Shown here in pieces: positions 60,329 through 64,000 of a stretch of 64,000 nt of DNA (position 1 is its first letter; each line of letters opens with the position of its first letter). Source of the stretch: Cohnella rhizosphaerae (lineage in GTDB: Bacteria > Bacillota > Bacilli > Paenibacillales > Paenibacillaceae). The position numbers were made by a program, and so were the translations under genes. A model generated the notes under the pieces. The model saw only the letters and a list, made by a program, of their open reading frames with translations, was not told the origin of the DNA and ran no database searches. The DNA lies in assembly GCF_029525575.1 (NCBI RefSeq), contig NZ_JAPDIA010000001.1, positions 434,001 to 498,000 on the forward strand. The letters run 5' to 3'.

Positions 60329-61054
60329 ATGACGAAAAAAGCGCTGATCGTATGGGGCGGCTGGGACGGCCATCAACCCAAGGAGGTCGCCGAGCTGTTG
60401 CGCGGCATACTCGCTGCCGAAGGATTCGACGTGGAGGTATCCGATACGCTCGAAGCGTTCGCGGACAAAGAGAAGCTGACAGGCCTCGATCTGATCGTGC
60501 CGGCTTGGACGATGGGCAAGATCGAGCAGGAATGGGTGAACAACATCTCCGCCGCGGTACAAGCAGGAACCGGGCTCGCGGGCTGCCACGGCGGCATGTG
60601 CGACGCATTCCGCGAGAACACGGACTGGCAGTTCATGACCGGCGGTCAATGGGTGGCGCATCCGGGCAACGACGGCACCGAATACGTCGTTAACGTCAAG
60701 CACAGCTCGAGTCCGCTCGTCGCGGGCATATCCGACTTTACCGTGAGTACCGAGCAGTATTATCTGCATGTCGATCCGGCCAACGAAGTGCTGGCGACGA
60801 CCCGCTTCCCCGTCGCCCCTGGACCGCATTCGCCCAACAAGGCCGTCGACATGCCGGTCGTATGGACGAAGCGTTGGGGACGGGGCCGCGTGTATTACAA
60901 CTCGCTGGGCCATCAGGCGGACATCGTCGCGCTTCCGCAAGTGTCCGAGCTGATGCGCAGAGGCTTCCTGTGGTGCGCGGACGGCAAGGCGGCAGACGAT
61001 GGCGATTATACCGCGGAAGGCGCCTATACGGGCATGCAGGACAACCAGCTTTAA
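60329..61054 (+). CDS. ThuA family protein (second copy)
   Basis: A 241-residue ThuA protein: KKALIVWGGWDGHQPKEVAE, GLDLIVPAWTMGKIEQEW, GTGLAGCHGGMCDAFREN, and GRGRVYYNSLGHQADIV. It lies 30 bases after the LacI gene and 33 bases before a Gfo/Idh oxidoreductase gene. This repeats the ThuA-oxidoreductase pairing at 29568-31387 but with clearly different sequences. It is cytosolic and probably acts on a keto-sugar made by the partner enzyme. Confidence 0.9.
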   Translation: MTKKALIVWGGWDGHQPKEVAELLRGILAAEGFDVEVSDTLEAFADKEKLTGLDLIVPAWTMGKIEQEWVNNISAAVQAGTGLAGCHGGMCDAFRENTDWQFMTGGQWVAHPGNDGTEYVVNVKHSSSPLVAGISDFTVSTEQYYLHVDPANEVLATTRFPVAPGPHSPNKAVDMPVVWTKRWGRGRVYYNSLGHQADIVALPQVSELMRRGFLWCADGKAADDGDYTAEGAYTGMQDNQL

Positions 61055-61087
61055 TTTTGTAAAAATGATCGGGAGGGGAACGGTACG

Positions 61088-62194
61088 GTGGGGAACAAAG
61101 TAAAGGTCGGCATTATCGGTACGGGCAACATTAGCGGCATCTACCTGCAGAACGGCGGTCGCTTCGGCGCGATGGAGATCGTCGCCTGCGCGGATCTTGA
61201 CGTCGCCAGAGCCAAGGCCAAGGCGGAAGAGCACGGCATCCGCGGACTGTCCGTCGAGGAGCTGCTGGCAGACCCGGAGATTCAAATGGTCATCAACCTG
61301 ACGATCCCGCAAGCGCATGCGGCCGTCTGCCTGCAGGCGCTTCAAGCCGGCAAGCATGTGTACGTGGAGAAGCCCTTCGCGGTCAAACGCGAGGAAGCCC
61401 GCGAAGTCATCCAGCTCGCCCGCGAAAAAGGACTGCTCGTCGGCAGCGCGCCGGATACGTTCCTGGGCGGCGGCATCCAGACTTGCGTCAAGCTGATCGA
61501 GGACGGCTGGATCGGCACGCCGATCGGCGCGACCGCGTTCATGGTCTGCGGCGGGCATGAGAGCTGGCATCCAGATCCCGCGTTTTACTACAAGACGGGC
61601 GGCGGGCCGATGTTCGACATGGGGCCGTACTACCTGACCGCGCTCGTGGCGCTGCTCGGACCGATCGCCGCCGTGACTGGCGCGGCGCGCATCTCGTATC
61701 CCGAGCGGACGATCACGAGCAAGCCGAAGAAAGGCCAGAAGATCGAAGTCGAGGTACCGACCCACGTCGCGGGCATCATGGAATTCGCGGCCGGTCCGAT
61801 CGGCACCATCCTGACGAGCTTCGACGCCCCCGGCGGGGCGCTGCTGCCCTTCATCGAGATCTACGGCAGCGGCGGCACGCTGCAGGTCCCCGATCCGAAC
61901 AACTTCGGCGGCCCGATCCGTATCCGCCGCGCCGGAGCCGGCGACTGGTCCGAGCTGCCGCTGACCCACGGCTATGCGGAGAATGCCCGCGGCCTCGGCG
62001 CAGCCGACATGGCGCAGGCGATTCTGACCGGCCGCCCGCACCGCGCGAACGGCGAGCTGGCCTATCACGTGCTCGAGGCGATGCACGGCTTCCATGACGC
62101 GGCGGAGCAAGGCGTACGCTACCGCATGCACAGCACGTGCGAGCGTCCGGAGCCGCTGCCGCTGGGCCTGCGCGAAGGCGAGCTCGACGCCTGA
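61088..62194 (+). CDS. Gfo/Idh/MocA family oxidoreductase (second ThuB-like partner)
   Basis: A 368-residue protein starting at GTG (61088), with GGGAGGGG upstream. It has the Rossmann motif [32 protein letters not shown] with the conserved lysine, and [16 protein letters not shown] in the active-site region. It is coupled with ThuA and LacI in one operon ending at a strong terminator. The substrate is unknown, but a C3-oxidation of a glucoside is plausible by analogy with ThuB. Confidence 0.9.
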   Translation: MGNKVKVGIIGTGNISGIYLQNGGRFGAMEIVACADLDVARAKAKAEEHGIRGLSVEELLADPEIQMVINLTIPQAHAAVCLQALQAGKHVYVEKPFAVKREEAREVIQLAREKGLLVGSAPDTFLGGGIQTCVKLIEDGWIGTPIGATAFMVCGGHESWHPDPAFYYKTGGGPMFDMGPYYLTALVALLGPIAAVTGAARISYPERTITSKPKKGQKIEVEVPTHVAGIMEFAAGPIGTILTSFDAPGGALLPFIEIYGSGGTLQVPDPNNFGGPIRIRRAGAGDWSELPLTHGYAENARGLGAADMAQAILTGRPHRANGELAYHVLEAMHGFHDAAEQGVRYRMHSTCERPEPLPLGLREGELDA

Positions 62195-62202
62195 CCAAGA
62201 AC

Positions 62203-62245
62203 ACGACCCCGATGCCTCCTTTGCGGAAGCTTCGGGGTCGTTTTT
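62203..62245 (+). terminator. Rho-independent terminator of the second LacI-ThuA-Gfo/Idh operon
   Basis: ACGACCCCGA / TCGGGGTCGT with a 19-base loop and a T run, nine bases after the stop. Confidence 0.87.
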
Positions 62246-62365
62246 AGTTCGTAATCTGGATGAAGTCGACTTTGATCTTGCCGGCCGCCTTCATTTATCC
62301 TTCTCCGCTCTCGTGGGAAACAAGTAAAAACGTATCGGAGATTCAGAAAAGAAAAGCGCCGCCCG

Positions 62366-63712
62366 TTACTTCCCGTTCTTGTCGATCAGCGCCTGAACCT
62401 CGCCGAGCGCCTTGTCGATCGTTTTGTTGCCGAGCAGAATCTTGGGCAGCGCGTCCTGGAACAGCTTGATGCCCGCTTCGTCGCCCGGCGTATGCTCGAC
62501 GATAAAGCCGTTCTCGGCCGCCTCCGCGTAGGCGCCCATAATCTTGTCGCCCTCGGGCGGCGTGTATCCCTTCGTGCTCGGCACGACGTCGCTGTCGGCC
62601 AGCTGCTGGAACGTCGTCTCCGATGTCAGGAACTTGGCCAGCTGGATCGCCGCTTCCTGATGCTTCGTCTTCGCCGATACCGCGACGATGTTCGAGGCGC
62701 CGCCGAGCGTGCGGCTCGGTTCGATGCCCTTCCAGGCCGGAAGCGCGTAAGCGCCGAGCTCGACGCCCTTCGGCATGTTTTCCTGCAAATATTGAACGAA
62801 ATTTTCCGGCACGACCATGTACTGCGCCATCTTCTGCTGAACGAACAGCGCCTGCGTCTCGTCGATTCCGTTCGTCATGCCCGCCGGGTCGAAGGTGCCG
62901 TCGTCCCACAGCTGCTTCAGCTTCTGAACCGCTTCCACGAATCCCGGATCCGTCACCTTCGCCTTGCCCGTCAGGAAGTCGTCGGTCGTGACGTCTCTCG
63001 TCGACTGATCGAGCAGGAAGCGCAGCCACCAGTCTCCCCAACCGACTTTGTTGGCGTAGGACATTGGGATGAGGCCCGCTTCCTTGAGCTTTTTGTTGTT
63101 GGACTCGAACGCGTCCAATGTCTGCGGAGCCGTCAGTCCAAGCCCGTCGAACAGCGTCTTGTTGTAGACGACGACGACGCTGACCGCACCGAACGGAACG
63201 CCCCATACGTGATTCGCCGCATCGACTTCCGAGGTCAGACCTGAGTTCATATTGGTTACGAGCACGGGATTGATCGTATCCCCCCACTTGTCGGCCTTAT
63301 CGTAGGCGGGCGTCTGGAACGCGTCCTTGAGGTCCAGTATGTCGTTCGTCTTGATCAGAGACTCGAACGTAACCCCTTGGGTGCCGAATACGTCCGGCAG
63401 CTCGTTGGACGCGGTCAGCGTCTTGATTTTGTTGTTGTAGGCATCGCCTGCGGCCACATATTCGTAATCGACCTTAATGCCGGGATTCTCGTCCTCGAAT
63501 TTCTTGAGCAGCTCCGGCTTCAAGTAAGACCACCAGGAAATGAATTTTAACGTTACGTCCTCTTCGGCCGCCGCGCTCCCGCTTGCCTTCCCGCTCGGCG
63601 CGGCTCCGGACGCGGCGGCGTCCTCGCCGTTCTTGCCGCTTCCGCAGCCCGTCAGCGCGCCCGTCATTCCCAAGAGCAGCGAGAGCGCGAGCAGCGTTCC
63701 CCTCTTCTTCAT
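62366..63712 (-). CDS. ABC transporter sugar-binding lipoprotein
   Basis: A 448-residue family 1 solute-binding protein. The lipobox is ALTGC at about residues 19-23, then a Gly/Ala/Ser linker, then VTLKFISWWSYLKPELLKKF, ASNELPDVFGTQG, VVVYNKTLFDGLGL and AKFLTSETTFQQL. No permease or ATPase is visible in the window; they would lie elsewhere. The AraC-type gene fragment upstream on the same strand is its probable regulator. Complete and unbroken. Confidence 0.93.
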   Translation of the reverse strand: MKKRGTLLALSLLLGMTGALTGCGSGKNGEDAAASGAAPSGKASGSAAAEEDVTLKFISWWSYLKPELLKKFEDENPGIKVDYEYVAAGDAYNNKIKTLTASNELPDVFGTQGVTFESLIKTNDILDLKDAFQTPAYDKADKWGDTINPVLVTNMNSGLTSEVDAANHVWGVPFGAVSVVVVYNKTLFDGLGLTAPQTLDAFESNNKKLKEAGLIPMSYANKVGWGDWWLRFLLDQSTRDVTTDDFLTGKAKVTDPGFVEAVQKLKQLWDDGTFDPAGMTNGIDETQALFVQQKMAQYMVVPENFVQYLQENMPKGVELGAYALPAWKGIEPSRTLGGASNIVAVSAKTKHQEAAIQLAKFLTSETTFQQLADSDVVPSTKGYTPPEGDKIMGAYAEAAENGFIVEHTPGDEAGIKLFQDALPKILLGNKTIDKALGEVQALIDKNGK

Positions 63713-63847
63713 GCAATCTCCTCCATAGGTCGTTTGAACACGAGCCTATCGTAGCATCGCCCCCGGCGGCTGAGAACTCGACAGCCTTCGGAATGATTGC
63801 TCTTTTTTCGGATAACTCGCCCGCTTCCCGACATCTTCCCGTCTCCG

Positions 63848-64000
63848 TCAAATCTTGCGTATCCCTCTCCAGCTCTCCCGGTATTCAAGCGGCGTGCAGC
63901 CGACCTTGCTCTTGAACACCTTCGTGAAATGCGCCGGCGTCGCGTATCCGACCTTCTCGCAGATTTCGAACGAAGGCTTGTTCGTCTCGCGCAGCAGCTT
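63848..64000 (-). CDS. AraC-type DNA-binding domain protein (C-terminal 50 residues, runs off the right edge)
   Basis: The fragment has the second helix-turn-helix of an AraC domain: FEICEKVGYATPAHFTKVFK followed by SKVGCTPLEYRESWR. The rest of the protein lies beyond the window, so it could be a plain AraC regulator or a YesN-type response regulator. It is on the same strand as and upstream of the sugar-binding protein gene. Confidence 0.8.
   Translation of the reverse strand, partial: KLLRETNKPSFEICEKVGYATPAHFTKVFKSKVGCTPLEYRESWRGIRKI

Overview
The window looks like a chromosomal segment of a GC-rich Paenibacillaceae bacterium, Cohnella- or Paenibacillus-like. The reasons are a YneK/DUF2621 protein, B. 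subtilis-type alkA/adaA/ogt and PrsA-like genes, several LacI/AraC-controlled sugar loci, a Gram-positive Tad pilus cluster without a secretin, and AGGAGG-type ribosome binding sites. By eye the GC content is above 60 percent. I saw no rRNA, tRNA, transposase or prophage gene.

Layout. 1-10.5 kb is housekeeping: the N-terminal half of a GH36 alpha-galactosidase, a beta-hydroxyacid dehydrogenase fused to a c-di-GMP-binding PilZ domain, ppnP, tkt, purU, endonuclease IV, a YneK protein, a lipoprotein and a TIGR01777 epimerase. 10.5-20.9 kb (minus strand) is a complete Tad/Flp pilus locus: TadZ, the TadA ATPase, TadB, TadC, the Flp pilin, TadE/TadG-like pseudopilins, prepilin peptidase and a DUF6382-FHA protein.

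21-36 kb (minus strand) is a carbohydrate locus. A LacI regulator is followed by an ABC importer without its own ATPase, a ThuB-like oxidoreductase, ThuA, a PrsA-like foldase and two large secreted GH31 enzymes. The length, order and CBM35 domains of these two match 3-alpha-isomaltosyltransferase (CtsY) and 6-alpha-glucosyltransferase (CtsZ), the pair that makes the cyclic tetrasaccharide cycloalternan from alpha-glucan. Import and C3-oxidation genes sit beside them. At 36.05-36.6 kb a non-coding array places a small palindrome every 51 bp, eleven times.

36.8-47.3 kb holds further sugar modules (esterase, Gfo/Idh oxidoreductase, sugar isomerase, AraC), a two-component system with a secreted protein, and a GH4 glycosidase with an AraC regulator. 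47.4-52.6 kb holds membrane and housekeeping proteins, including an M50 protease, AIM24 and the Nnr NAD(P)HX repair enzyme. 52.7-59.1 kb combines light sensing (heme oxygenase and a bacteriophytochrome with a degenerate GGDEF domain) with DNA repair (SPL-like radical SAM, alkA, ogt, adaA). 59.2-64 kb is a second LacI-ThuA-Gfo/Idh module, an ABC sugar-binding protein and an AraC fragment.

A caution on the data: more than twenty genes are interrupted at homopolymers, almost always by one extra base in a run of 5-8. Removing that base restores a full family-length protein each time. I give these as single genes and treat the breaks as probable sequencing errors.
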